Source: Bacillota bacterium (GTDB lineage Bacteria > Bacillota > Clostridia > DSM-8532). Taken from it: a stretch of 31,188 bases of DNA. The notes under the pieces were generated by a model that worked only from the letters and a program-made list of their open reading frames with translations, was not told where the DNA came from and made no database searches. This document shows positions 1 through 6,775 of the stretch, piece by piece. A program made the position numbers and the translations under genes. The stretch covers positions 1 to 31,188 of the forward strand of contig JAEZLR010000026.1 in NCBI GenBank assembly GCA_023415205.1. The letters run 5' to 3'. Numbering within the stretch: the stretch's first letter is position 1; every line of letters begins with the position of its first letter.

Positions 1-9
1 ATTTTCTTA

Positions 10-83
10 GACATGTTTGCAGTTCTCCTTTCGGTTAGATTTGGTCTGGTAACTTTATTTTACCAAAAGGCTGCAAACATGTC
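10..83. repeat. Long inverted repeat, possible terminator of an upstream gene
   Basis: GACATGTTTGCAG (10-22) is perfectly complementary to CTGCAAACATGTC (71-83). Inside it, CCTTTcGGT (27-35) can pair with ACCaAAAGG (62-70) with one mismatch, so the RNA could fold into one long hairpin. The right arm is followed by CTTTTTATT, which suits a rho-independent terminator for a plus-strand gene left of the window. The loop is large for a terminator, so a small non-autonomous mobile repeat is an alternative. Confidence 0.55.
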
Positions 84-150
84 CTTTTTATTAAATCTTC
101 AATTTGCGCAACTTATTGTACCTTATCTATTCCTGTTAGGAGCTAGCATA

Positions 151-591
151 ATGATAATAAGAAACATGACAATTTCTGATTATGATAAGGTTTACGCTCT
201 ATGGACTATGACACCCGGAATGGGATTAAATGATTTGGATGATTCACGGCAAGGAATTGAGAAATACTTATGTAGAAACCCTAAAACATGTTTTGTTGCA
301 GAAAAAAACAAATCAATTGTCGGTGTCATTCTTAGTGGACATGATGGACGAAGGGGATATATTCACCATACGGCAGTTGCCTTATCAGAACGCGAAAATG
401 GGATTGGAACAGCACTGGTCAGCGCAGCCATGGATTCTCTTAAAAGAGAAGGCATCAATAAACTGTCACTCGTTGTTTTTTCTAAAAATGTTAGCGGAAA
501 TTCCTTTTGGGAGAAGCGAGGGTTTACAGCGCGAGAAGATCTGATTTATAGAAATAAGGAAATTAATAGATTAAAGAGAATGGATACATGA
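151..591 (+). CDS. GNAT-family N-acetyltransferase
   Basis: This 146-residue protein has the size and order of a single-domain GNAT enzyme, which moves an acetyl group from acetyl-CoA to an amine; the acceptor cannot be told. It begins with the usual strand MIIRNMTISDYDKV. The acetyl-CoA loop is seen in VALSERENGIGTALVSAAMD, which fits the R/Q-x-x-G-x-G/A pattern, and the C-terminal NSFWEKRGF is the common GNAT ending (N-x-x-x-x-F/Y-x-x-x-G-F). I chose ATG 151 because TTAGGAG lies about eight bases upstream. The open frame reaches back to 13, but that part crosses the inverted repeat 10-83 and codes for nothing GNAT-like. Base use is AT-rich compared with the genes from 2076 on, as in the next two genes, which suggests an acquired block. 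The family call is secure; the substrate is unknown. Confidence 0.85.
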   Translation: MIIRNMTISDYDKVYALWTMTPGMGLNDLDDSRQGIEKYLCRNPKTCFVAEKNKSIVGVILSGHDGRRGYIHHTAVALSERENGIGTALVSAAMDSLKREGINKLSLVVFSKNVSGNSFWEKRGFTAREDLIYRNKEINRLKRMDT

Positions 592-627
592 TGATTATTT
601 ATTTAAAGATGCATAGTGAGGTTGATT

Positions 628-1167
628 ATGGACAATTTAGAGCAATTACGGTTAGACTGCGCCGTTAAGCAAAAAAAAGGCTTACATTTCATCATAGCTT
701 CCATCTTTATCTGGATTGCTATAACTATAGTTCATGCTACTTCATTACCAATAATTATGAAGAATTTAATGACCTTCTGTTTCACAGCACCGCTCATGCC
801 ATTAGCTTACGCAATCTCAAAAATCATCAAGGTGGACTTCACAAATAAGGGTAATCCATTGACTAAATTAGGCATATTGTTTTCTTTGAATCAATTGCTT
901 TACTTACTTATTGCCATGTGGGTTTATCCTACAGTACCTGATAAAATGGTTATGGTTTTAGCAATTATTTTTGGGGCACATTTAATGCCATTTGGTTGGC
1001 TATATAACTCCAGAAGCTATATCGTGCTGTCAATTATTATTCCGATAACTGCATTAATTATAGGATTATATTATAGTGCGGTAATTGTAGCAGCTACGAT
1101 GATACTCTTTGAGATTATTTTCAGCCTATTGCTGTCTATTGAAGTAAAGAAGCTTGCTACTAAATAA
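628..1167 (+). CDS. Small polytopic membrane protein (DUF7010-like)
   Basis: The 179-residue product has a short charged N-terminus (MDNLEQLRLDCAVKQKKG) followed by about six hydrophobic segments, near residues 19-37, 42-58, 75-95, 103-120, 126-146 and 148-172, so it is an integral membrane protein. The opening, with LRLDCAVKQKKGLHFIIAS, resembles small Firmicute membrane proteins that I believe are listed as DUF7010; this is from memory and the function is unknown. The start is ATG 628 with GTGAGG (616-621) six bases upstream. A GTG at 616 is in frame but would consume that ribosome site. It lies 36 bases after the GNAT gene on the same strand and may share its transcript. Base use is AT-rich. 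No catalytic motif is visible. Confidence 0.7.
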   Translation: MDNLEQLRLDCAVKQKKGLHFIIASIFIWIAITIVHATSLPIIMKNLMTFCFTAPLMPLAYAISKIIKVDFTNKGNPLTKLGILFSLNQLLYLLIAMWVYPTVPDKMVMVLAIIFGAHLMPFGWLYNSRSYIVLSIIIPITALIIGLYYSAVIVAATMILFEIIFSLLLSIEVKKLATK

Positions 1168-1260
1168 TTCAATAAGGAAAAGCACGGTTATTCATTCAGA
1201 GAAGATACTATGTGTTGATACAGGTGCTAATAGACCATTGGAACCGTGAAAGTAAAGCAT

Positions 1261-2025
1261 ATGAAGAGAGTCTTGATTTTATATCATTCTGGTGTAACGA
1301 ATACAAGAATGGTCGCTGAAAAAGTATTCCATAGGATTTACAATACCTTTGATACGAAGATGTACTCAGTTGAACAGATGCCCTGTGATATTGAGTTAAA
1401 TGAGTATGATGGTATTGTTATTGGATTTCCCACTATCCATGCCACTCCTTCTAAACGGATTTTAGAATTTATTAATGGCTTTTCAAAGCTGACTAAACCT
1501 CTTCCGGCCTTTATCTTCACAACCTGCGGTCTATGTTCGGCAAATACACTTCGGATATTTGCAAAACATTGCATTGCCAAAAACATCATACCTGTTTTGA
1601 ATAGTTCATATCGTTGTTCAGCAACGGATGGGGCTCTTATAGTGCCATGGATGGATATTTGGTTCAGGCATGAAAAGGGACTTGATGAAAAAATAGATAA
1701 GGATTGTGCTTGTTATATTAAGCTGATACAGAGTAATCATATACAATTGAGCGTTCCGCGGTTTAAGCTTTACAGTATAATAAATCACCCTAACAAATTT
1801 CTAGGACAGCATTTGCCTATTAAGATATATTTACATAAGAACAAGTGTATAAAGTGTGAAAAATGCATTCACAATTGTCCCTCAGCCGCCTTAACTAAAG
1901 ACAATGACGATTATCCGAAGTATATAGCCCAAAATTGCGAAAAATGCCTTCGATGTATTCATAAGTGTCCACAACTAGCGTTATCTCTATCAAAAAAGAA
2001 AACACCAAGAAGAGTTTTATCTTAA
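1261..2025 (+). CDS. Flavodoxin/2[4Fe-4S] ferredoxin fusion (EFR1 family)
   Basis: This 254-residue protein joins an N-terminal flavodoxin-like domain (residues 1 to about 150) to a C-terminal ferredoxin with two [4Fe-4S] clusters. The flavodoxin part starts MKRVLILYHSGVTNTRMVAE, which has the FMN-phosphate loop pattern, followed by DGIVIGFPTIHATPS. The clusters are shown by CIKCEKCIHNCP and CEKCLRCIHKCP, each C-x2-C-x2-C-x3-C-P. Such EFR1-type proteins are typical of anaerobes and probably move electrons between a flavin and iron-sulfur partners in the cytoplasm; no partner gene lies nearby. The start is uncertain: ATG 1261 begins directly with the first flavodoxin strand, while an in-frame GTG at 1246 has no better ribosome site. 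It reads the same way as the two genes before it, after a gap of 93 bases. Confidence 0.85.
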   Translation: MKRVLILYHSGVTNTRMVAEKVFHRIYNTFDTKMYSVEQMPCDIELNEYDGIVIGFPTIHATPSKRILEFINGFSKLTKPLPAFIFTTCGLCSANTLRIFAKHCIAKNIIPVLNSSYRCSATDGALIVPWMDIWFRHEKGLDEKIDKDCACYIKLIQSNHIQLSVPRFKLYSIINHPNKFLGQHLPIKIYLHKNKCIKCEKCIHNCPSAALTKDNDDYPKYIAQNCEKCLRCIHKCPQLALSLSKKKTPRRVLS

Positions 2026-2075
2026 TCATGAGATGAATTCTGAACCCTGTAGATGAAAATGATCCTTTATGCCGA

Positions 2076-3482
2076 TTACTCCAGGGAAAAGTAATGGTAG
2101 GCATTATTATAGCAGATGTTTTGAATCATTGAACCCAAAAAGTCTTCATTATCAGGCACTTCTCCGTTCACCACCCATTGTCCTATAAGATTACATAGGA
2201 TACGCCTGAAGTATTCATGTCGGGTATAGGAAAGAAAGCTTCGTGAATCTGTCAGCATGCCGATGAATCGGCTTAGAAGACCCAAATTTGAAAGGTCTTT
2301 GAGTTGCTTTTCCATGCCATCCTTATGGTCATTAAACCACCAAGCTGAGCCAAGCTGCACCTTGCCGGGTATTCCCCCTTGGAAACAACCCATAAGCGTT
2401 CCTAAAATAACGTTATCGCAAGGATTTAGACTATAAAGTATAGTTTTTGGAAGCTCGTCGGTTTCATCCAGAATACCGAGCAGGCAGGAGAGGGAAGAGG
2501 CTACGGGCCAATCCCCTGCTGCGTCAAATCCTGTGTTGGCACCCAGTTTACGCATCATGCGTCGATTATTGTCCCGCATGGCGCCCAGATGGAGCTGCAT
2601 AGCCCACCCCAACCGTGCATACTGCCTTCCTAAGAAAAGAAGGATATCCGTTTTGAAGGCCACTATTTCATCATAGGAGAGTGGATCACCCTTCCAAGCT
2701 TTTAGAAAGGCTGATTGTGCGAGCTTTTCAAAGTCTGGGAAGCATGAAAATACCATGGGATCCAGGGCATGATCCGATAGCCTGCAGCCCCTTGAATGGA
2801 AAAACTCAAGCCTTTGTAATAAAGCGGTCTTAACATCATCAATATGCTGAATACTAGTGCCTGAAGCGTCTCCTAGCTTCTGAATATAATTGCAGAATCC
2901 GTCCTTGTCAATGTCAAGTGCTTTATCTGGCCTGAAGGTCGGAAATACCTTGGTTTCAAAGGAGGTATCCCCTTTTAGTAAGTGGTGGGAGGACAGGTCG
3001 TCCACAGGGTCGTCTGTGGTACACAAGAATTTAACATTGGACCTCCGAATGAGGCCTCTTGCACTAAAATCCTCTTGGCGCAAAAGAGCATTACACCTTT
3101 CCCAGAAACTTTCAGCGGTTTCAGGGGTAAGGAGCTCATCAATCCCAAAATAGCGTTTTAACTCCAGATGCGTCCAATGAAAAAGAGGGTTTCCAACACA
3201 GTGAGGAATAGTCTCAGCCCATTTCAGGAACTTTTCCTTCTCCTGTGCATTTCCCGTGATAAAGTGTTCGTCCACTCCATTGGTACGCATAGCACGCCAT
3301 TTATAGTGGTCTTCACCGAGCCAAAGCTCGGTTATGTTGCGATAGTGCTTATCTTCATAGATATCTTGGGGATTGAGGTGGCAATGGTAGTCCAAAAGGG
3401 GCATTTCTTTGGCATATTGGTGATAAAGCCTGGTTGCCGTGGGATTGGACAGAAGGAAATTATCGTCTATAAATATTTTCAA
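2076..3482 (-). CDS. uxaC: Glucuronate (uronate) isomerase
   Basis: UxaC interconverts D-glucuronate with D-fructuronate and D-galacturonate with D-tagaturonate, the first step of hexuronate breakdown in the cytoplasm. The 468-residue protein begins LKIFIDDNFLLSNPTATRLY and then shows the metal-site motif DYHCHL of this amidohydrolase-fold family. It also has the family stretches LWLGEDHYKWRAMR, NPLFHWTHLELKRYFG and QLHLGAMRDNN, and MLTDSRSFLSYTRHEYFRR near the end; the length is normal. I chose TTG 3482 because a strong AATGGAGG (complement of 3489-3494) sits seven bases upstream, whereas the ATGs further upstream overlap or precede that site. It diverges from an AraC-type regulator, its likely controller. 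No other hexuronate gene (uxaB, uxuA, kdgK, kdgA) is in the window, so the rest of the pathway must be elsewhere. Confidence 0.95.
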   Translation of the reverse strand: MKIFIDDNFLLSNPTATRLYHQYAKEMPLLDYHCHLNPQDIYEDKHYRNITELWLGEDHYKWRAMRTNGVDEHFITGNAQEKEKFLKWAETIPHCVGNPLFHWTHLELKRYFGIDELLTPETAESFWERCNALLRQEDFSARGLIRRSNVKFLCTTDDPVDDLSSHHLLKGDTSFETKVFPTFRPDKALDIDKDGFCNYIQKLGDASGTSIQHIDDVKTALLQRLEFFHSRGCRLSDHALDPMVFSCFPDFEKLAQSAFLKAWKGDPLSYDEIVAFKTDILLFLGRQYARLGWAMQLHLGAMRDNNRRMMRKLGANTGFDAAGDWPVASSLSCLLGILDETDELPKTILYSLNPCDNVILGTLMGCFQGGIPGKVQLGSAWWFNDHKDGMEKQLKDLSNLGLLSRFIGMLTDSRSFLSYTRHEYFRRILCNLIGQWVVNGEVPDNEDFLGSMIQNICYNNAYHYFSLE

Positions 3483-3563
3483 TGTAGTACCTCCATTCAG
3501 CATCAAGGCTTTTTATATTGTGGGAAACCCTCCCTGGAAATTCGATAGTAAAATAGACGGTGA

Positions 3564-3569
3564 TTATAT
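3564..3569 (-). promoter_or_regulatory. Candidate -10 box of uxaC
   Basis: On the minus strand this reads TATAAT, a perfect -10 hexamer, 82 bases upstream of the TTG start of uxaC. The hexamer 17 bases further upstream (ATACAA) is a poor -35 box. A good -10 with a bad -35 is common at activator-dependent promoters, which fits control by the divergent AraC-type protein. Confidence 0.45.
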
Positions 3570-3598
3570 CCAGTTTACACTGTCATTGTATAGCATGG

Positions 3599-3641
3599 AT
3601 TTGCATGTTTCCTTGTTATTATTGCTTGAATTTATGCAAAT
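3599..3641. promoter_or_regulatory. Candidate operator: ATTTGCAT inverted repeat
   Basis: ATTTGCAT (3599-3606) and ATGCAAAT (3634-3641) are exact reverse complements separated by 27 bases. They lie between uxaC and the AraC-type gene, 30 to 77 bases upstream of the uxaC -10 box and just upstream of a TTGACA (3643-3648) that could be the -35 box of the regulator gene. This is where an AraC-family dimer would be expected to bind. Binding is inferred. Confidence 0.45.
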
Positions 3642-3694
3642 ATTGACATAAAATAGTATTGATTTTCATTGGATCATTGTAGGAGGACGTGGAT

Positions 3695-4552
3695 ATGAGG
3701 CCTCTGGAACAGAAGTTTACCTCCCGCCAGTATATGATCGATCAGGAGTTTGAATTCTACCATTACAAAGATGAAACCCTTCTTGAGGTTGACTACCATA
3801 ATCACCTCTTCTATGAGGTATACTTTTTTCTCTCCGGTAGGGTAACCCTCATTATTGAGGGGAAGGCCTATCGGTTACGACCTGGCGATATTATACTGAT
3901 TAATAACAAAGACCTTCATAAGCCTATTATTGAACCTGGGGAAATTTACGAACGCTATGTTCTTTGGATTGACCCGGAATATATTAAGTCCTTAAGCCAA
4001 GACACTGACTTATCCCAATGCTTTGACTTGACATCAAGGAATAGATTTAATCTTCTGAGGCCAGGATCAGAGCACTATATGATGATTAAAAACATTGTTA
4101 CCCGGCTTGAAAAGGCCTATTTCAGCAATTGCTTTGGTCACCATCTCTTAAAAAAGGTCTATTTGACGGAACTCTTGGTTTACCTTAACAGGGCCCTTCT
4201 GGACAACCGGGACGAAGATATTGAAATTGATATCGCTTACAATGACAAGGTCAGTGATATCATCAATTACATTAACGACAATCTACAGAATGATTTGTCC
4301 CTTGAAACCCTCTCGTCATTGTTCTATGTCAGCAAATATCATCTTTTACGCGAATTCAAAAAACATACCGGCTATACTATTCATCAGTATATTTACAAAA
4401 AACGACTGATTCTGGCACGCGTCCTCTTGAAGGAAGGCCTTAAGGTTACAGAGGTCAGCTTAAGGTGCGGTTTTGGCGATTATTCAAACTTTATAAGAGC
4501 ATTTAAAAATGAATTTGGCCTTTCACCCAAGCGGTATGGAAAGAAGGGATAG
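3695..4552 (+). CDS. AraC-family transcriptional regulator
   Basis: This 285-residue protein has a cupin-like sensor domain and a C-terminal AraC DNA-binding domain. The sensor part (about residues 15-100) contains EVDYHNHLFYEVYFFLSGRVT and RPGDIILINNKDLHKP, the usual sugar-sensing barrel. The DNA-binding part (about 188-285) has both helix-turn-helix units; the second contains RCGFGDYSNFIRAFKNEFGLSPKRYG, the AraC signature. ATG 3695 is preferred because AGGAGG (3681-3686) is eight bases upstream; the in-frame GTG at 3689 is too close to that site. Divergence from uxaC suggests that it controls hexuronate use and perhaps its own gene, through the inverted repeat at 3599-3641. The ligand is inferred from the neighbour only. 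Confidence 0.9.
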   Translation: MRPLEQKFTSRQYMIDQEFEFYHYKDETLLEVDYHNHLFYEVYFFLSGRVTLIIEGKAYRLRPGDIILINNKDLHKPIIEPGEIYERYVLWIDPEYIKSLSQDTDLSQCFDLTSRNRFNLLRPGSEHYMMIKNIVTRLEKAYFSNCFGHHLLKKVYLTELLVYLNRALLDNRDEDIEIDIAYNDKVSDIINYINDNLQNDLSLETLSSLFYVSKYHLLREFKKHTGYTIHQYIYKKRLILARVLLKEGLKVTEVSLRCGFGDYSNFIRAFKNEFGLSPKRYGKKG

Positions 4553-4602
4553 TATCCTCATTTACCGTCATAACATAAAATGATATTATTTATGAAGGAT
4601 AC
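4552..4602. repeat. Inverted repeat between the AraC gene and lysA
   Basis: GTATCCTCAT (4552-4561) can pair with ATGaAGGATAC (4592-4602) with one bulged A and a loop of about 30 bases. It begins at the stop codon of the AraC-type gene. It has no following T run, so it is a weak candidate for a terminator and may instead be a regulatory or mRNA-end structure. Confidence 0.3.
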
Positions 4603-4614
4603 CCCGGGTTAAAC

Positions 4615-4643
4615 TTGCAAAAAAATATGGGGGATGGTAAAAT
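4615..4643 (+). promoter_or_regulatory. Candidate sigma-A promoter of lysA
   Basis: TTGCAA (4615-4620) and TAAAAT (4638-4643) are separated by exactly 17 bases, about 50 bases upstream of the lysA start. The leader it would give is too short for a lysine riboswitch. Confidence 0.55.
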
Positions 4644-4693
4644 TTTTAAGTAATATCGGTTATGTTTACAGCTTAAGAATGAGGTAAAATGAA

Positions 4694-6007
4694 ATGATTG
4701 AGAATTCTAAACTTCAAATTAATGAAAAAGATCATCTGGTTATCGGAGGGTGTGACTGTGTCCAATTAGCAAAAGAATTTGGAACACCCCTTTATGTCAT
4801 GGACGAAAATGTCATTCGCGAAAACATGCGACTTTATAAAAATGCCATGGATAAATATTATCAAGGCAAAGGCCTTGTCCTTTACGCCAGTAAAGCCCTT
4901 TGTACCATGGCTCTGTGCAGGATGGCCCAACAGGAGGGCCTGGGGCTGGATGTGGTTTCAGGTGGTGAGCTTTATACGGCTATTAAGGCCGGGTTTCCAA
5001 TGGAAAGGGTCTATTTTCATGGAAATAATAAAACAAAGGCTGAGCTGGAAGCTGCTCTAGACGCCGGAATCGGGCGTATTGTTGTAGACAACTCCCATGA
5101 GCTTAGAATGCTCAATGAAATTTGTGAGAAAAGAGGCATAAAGGCTGAGATTGCCGTCCGGGTTAAGCCGGGAATTGACGCACATACCCATGACTTCGTC
5201 AAAACCGGGCAGATTGATTCCAAGTTTGGTGTTGCTCTTGAGAATGGTGAGGTTTTTGAATTTGCCGCTCAATGTAAGGCGCTTCAGTATGTGGAATTGG
5301 TAGGGCTCCATTGCCATATAGGCTCTCAGATCTTTGATTTGGCCCCTTTTATTGAAACAGCACAGGTTATGCTAGGGCTTATTGCTGATTTGAAAGAGAA
5401 ATTTGATATCACCATATGGGAGCTGAATCTGGGCGGAGGCTTTGGTATTAAGTATACCCAGGAGGATGATCCGGTTGAGTATGACCGCTATATTGAAGCG
5501 GTTTCAAAAACCGTTAAGCAGATTTGTGAGGATAAGGGAATCCAACAGCCCTTTATGGTTATGGAGCCGGGCCGATCCATTGTGGCTCCTGCGGGAATAA
5601 CCCTTTATACGGTAGGCTCGGTCAAGGAGATTAAGGATGTTCGCACCTATGTGGCAGTGGATGGTGGGATGTTTGACAATCCTCGCTATGCCCTCTATCA
5701 ATCTCAATATACCTTTGTTATGGCCAACAAAGTAAGAGCCCCCAAGAGCCAGAAGGTCACAGTAGCGGGAAAGTGCTGTGAATCGGGAGACTTGATTGGT
5801 AAGGATGTTGATCTACCTTCGGTGGAGGCTGGCGATCTCATGGCTGTTCTCGCCACCGGAGCTTATAATTACTCCATGTCCATGAATTATAACAGAAATA
5901 CCCGTCCTCCCGTCGTTCTGGTCAAGGAGGGAAAGGCTAAGGTTATTGTCAAGGGCGAAACCTACGAGGATGTGATTCGTAATGATGTCATTCCAGAGGA
6001 TCTGTGA
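4694..6007 (+). CDS. lysA: Diaminopimelate decarboxylase
   Basis: LysA removes CO2 from meso-diaminopimelate to make L-lysine, the last step of lysine synthesis, using pyridoxal phosphate. The 437-residue protein has the fold III motifs in order: LVLYASKAL with the cofactor lysine at about residue 67, LHCHIGSQI, the phosphate-binding glycine loop NLGGGFGIKY, EPGRSIVAPAG and, from the partner subunit's active site, CCESGDLIGKD; then ATGAYNYSMSMNYN. ATG 4694 has GAGG (4681-4684) nine bases upstream. It stands alone, with its own promoter and no other lysine gene beside it. It precedes the ECF operon by 172 bases on the same strand, but hairpins lie between, so co-transcription is not obvious. 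A related arginine or ornithine decarboxylase is unlikely given the C-E-S-G-D motif. Confidence 0.95.
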   Translation: MIENSKLQINEKDHLVIGGCDCVQLAKEFGTPLYVMDENVIRENMRLYKNAMDKYYQGKGLVLYASKALCTMALCRMAQQEGLGLDVVSGGELYTAIKAGFPMERVYFHGNNKTKAELEAALDAGIGRIVVDNSHELRMLNEICEKRGIKAEIAVRVKPGIDAHTHDFVKTGQIDSKFGVALENGEVFEFAAQCKALQYVELVGLHCHIGSQIFDLAPFIETAQVMLGLIADLKEKFDITIWELNLGGGFGIKYTQEDDPVEYDRYIEAVSKTVKQICEDKGIQQPFMVMEPGRSIVAPAGITLYTVGSVKEIKDVRTYVAVDGGMFDNPRYALYQSQYTFVMANKVRAPKSQKVTVAGKCCESGDLIGKDVDLPSVEAGDLMAVLATGAYNYSMSMNYNRNTRPPVVLVKEGKAKVIVKGETYEDVIRNDVIPEDL

Positions 6008-6024
6008 TGCTCTAAAAAGGTTCG

Positions 6025-6056
6025 CTCAAAAGGGACCCAGGTCTCCCAAGCTTGAG
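6025..6056 (+). terminator. Possible weak hairpin terminator after lysA
   Basis: CTCAA (6025-6029) pairs with TTGAG (6052-6056), and inside it GGGAC (6032-6036) pairs with GTCtCCC (6041-6047) with one bulge. It is followed by TAAAACAG rather than a T run, so termination would be inefficient. Confidence 0.3.
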
Positions 6057-6072
6057 TAAAACAGAGTAAAAG

Positions 6073-6135
6073 CATATTGACTAAAGTATTGAAAAATGTC
6101 AATATGAACTTAATGGTAATTCATAAAAGCCATTA
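6073..6135 (+). promoter_or_regulatory. Two hairpins upstream of the ECF operon
   Basis: CATATTGAC (6073-6081) and GTCAATATG (6098-6106) are perfect 9-base complements with a 16-base loop. Directly after, TAATGG (6111-6116) pairs with CCATTA (6130-6135), followed by CTTTTCTG. The first could be an operator or an RNA structure, the second a weak attenuator. Neither matches a riboswitch class I know. The first ECF gene starts 45 bases further on. Confidence 0.4.
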
Positions 6136-6179
6136 CTTTTCTGTATGATCTAATTAATCTAGTATTGGAGGTCATTCAA

Positions 6180-6764
6180 ATGAAGAAGGTACTTAAAACA
6201 TTGCTTGGTGTTTGGAATACCAAGACCGTGGTCGTTGTCGCCATTGGTGCGGCCCTCTTTGGTGTGTTGATGAATTATGGTGGAATTCCTATTTTCACTA
6301 ACACAAAATTAACCAGTGCCATGATTATTCCTGTCATTGTAGGTAGCATGTTTGGTCCGGTTCCTGCTTTTGTGTCCTGTGCCGTAGGAAACTTCATTGC
6401 AGACTTAATCGGGGGTTGGGGCTTCTGGTTTGACTGGTCCGTCGGTAATGGCCTTTTAGGATTTATTGTCGGTATGTTGCCCCTCTATGGTGCAAGAATT
6501 AATGAAGGTATCTTCAATGTTAAGCATGCCATCATCTATGCTATAACCTGCGTATTAGGTAATGCCTTGGCCTTTGGCGTAGTCACTCCAATATTGACAA
6601 CCACTTTCTATGGTAGCGAACTGGAGGTTACCTTCTTCCAAGCTATAACGGGCGGTCTAGCCAACACAGCGGTTTTGGTCATTGTAGGTATTCCTATTCT
6701 CATTCTTCTGGCGCAAAGAAATGCGCGTAGAACCAACCTTAAGCTTGAAGAGAAAGAAGATTAA
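6180..6764 (+). CDS. ECF transporter S (substrate-binding) component, UPF0397-like
   Basis: The 194-residue membrane protein is the substrate-specific subunit of an energy-coupling factor importer. It has about five or six membrane spans, with a conserved-looking core around AIGAALFGVLMNYGGIP, FGPVPAFVSCAVGNFIADLI and FDWSVGNGLLGFIVGML. This pattern recalls UPF0397-type S components found beside fused ECF ATPases; that is from memory. ATG 6180 has GGAGG (6167-6171) eight bases upstream; the in-frame TTG at 6165 overlaps that site. It is followed after 11 bases by the ATPase gene and then by the T component, a complete dedicated (group I) transporter. The substrate cannot be read from the sequence. 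The SAM-cleaving enzymes and peptidase in the same operon suggest a small molecule tied to nucleoside, methionine or peptide salvage. Confidence 0.85.
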   Translation: MKKVLKTLLGVWNTKTVVVVAIGAALFGVLMNYGGIPIFTNTKLTSAMIIPVIVGSMFGPVPAFVSCAVGNFIADLIGGWGFWFDWSVGNGLLGFIVGMLPLYGARINEGIFNVKHAIIYAITCVLGNALAFGVVTPILTTTFYGSELEVTFFQAITGGLANTAVLVIVGIPILILLAQRNARRTNLKLEEKED

Positions 6765-6775
6765 AAGGGATTACA

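Noticed and set aside
10..83. Integron attC site
   Set aside because: The arms lack the expected core sites at their ends and no integrase or cassette series is present.
13..150. N-terminal extension of the GNAT frame
   Set aside because: It crosses the inverted repeat 10-83, has no ribosome site, and its translation is not GNAT-like; ATG 151 has a good site.
4553..4693. Lysine riboswitch upstream of lysA
   Set aside because: The gap is only 141 bases, the likely promoter leaves a leader of about 45, and no riboswitch pattern is seen.
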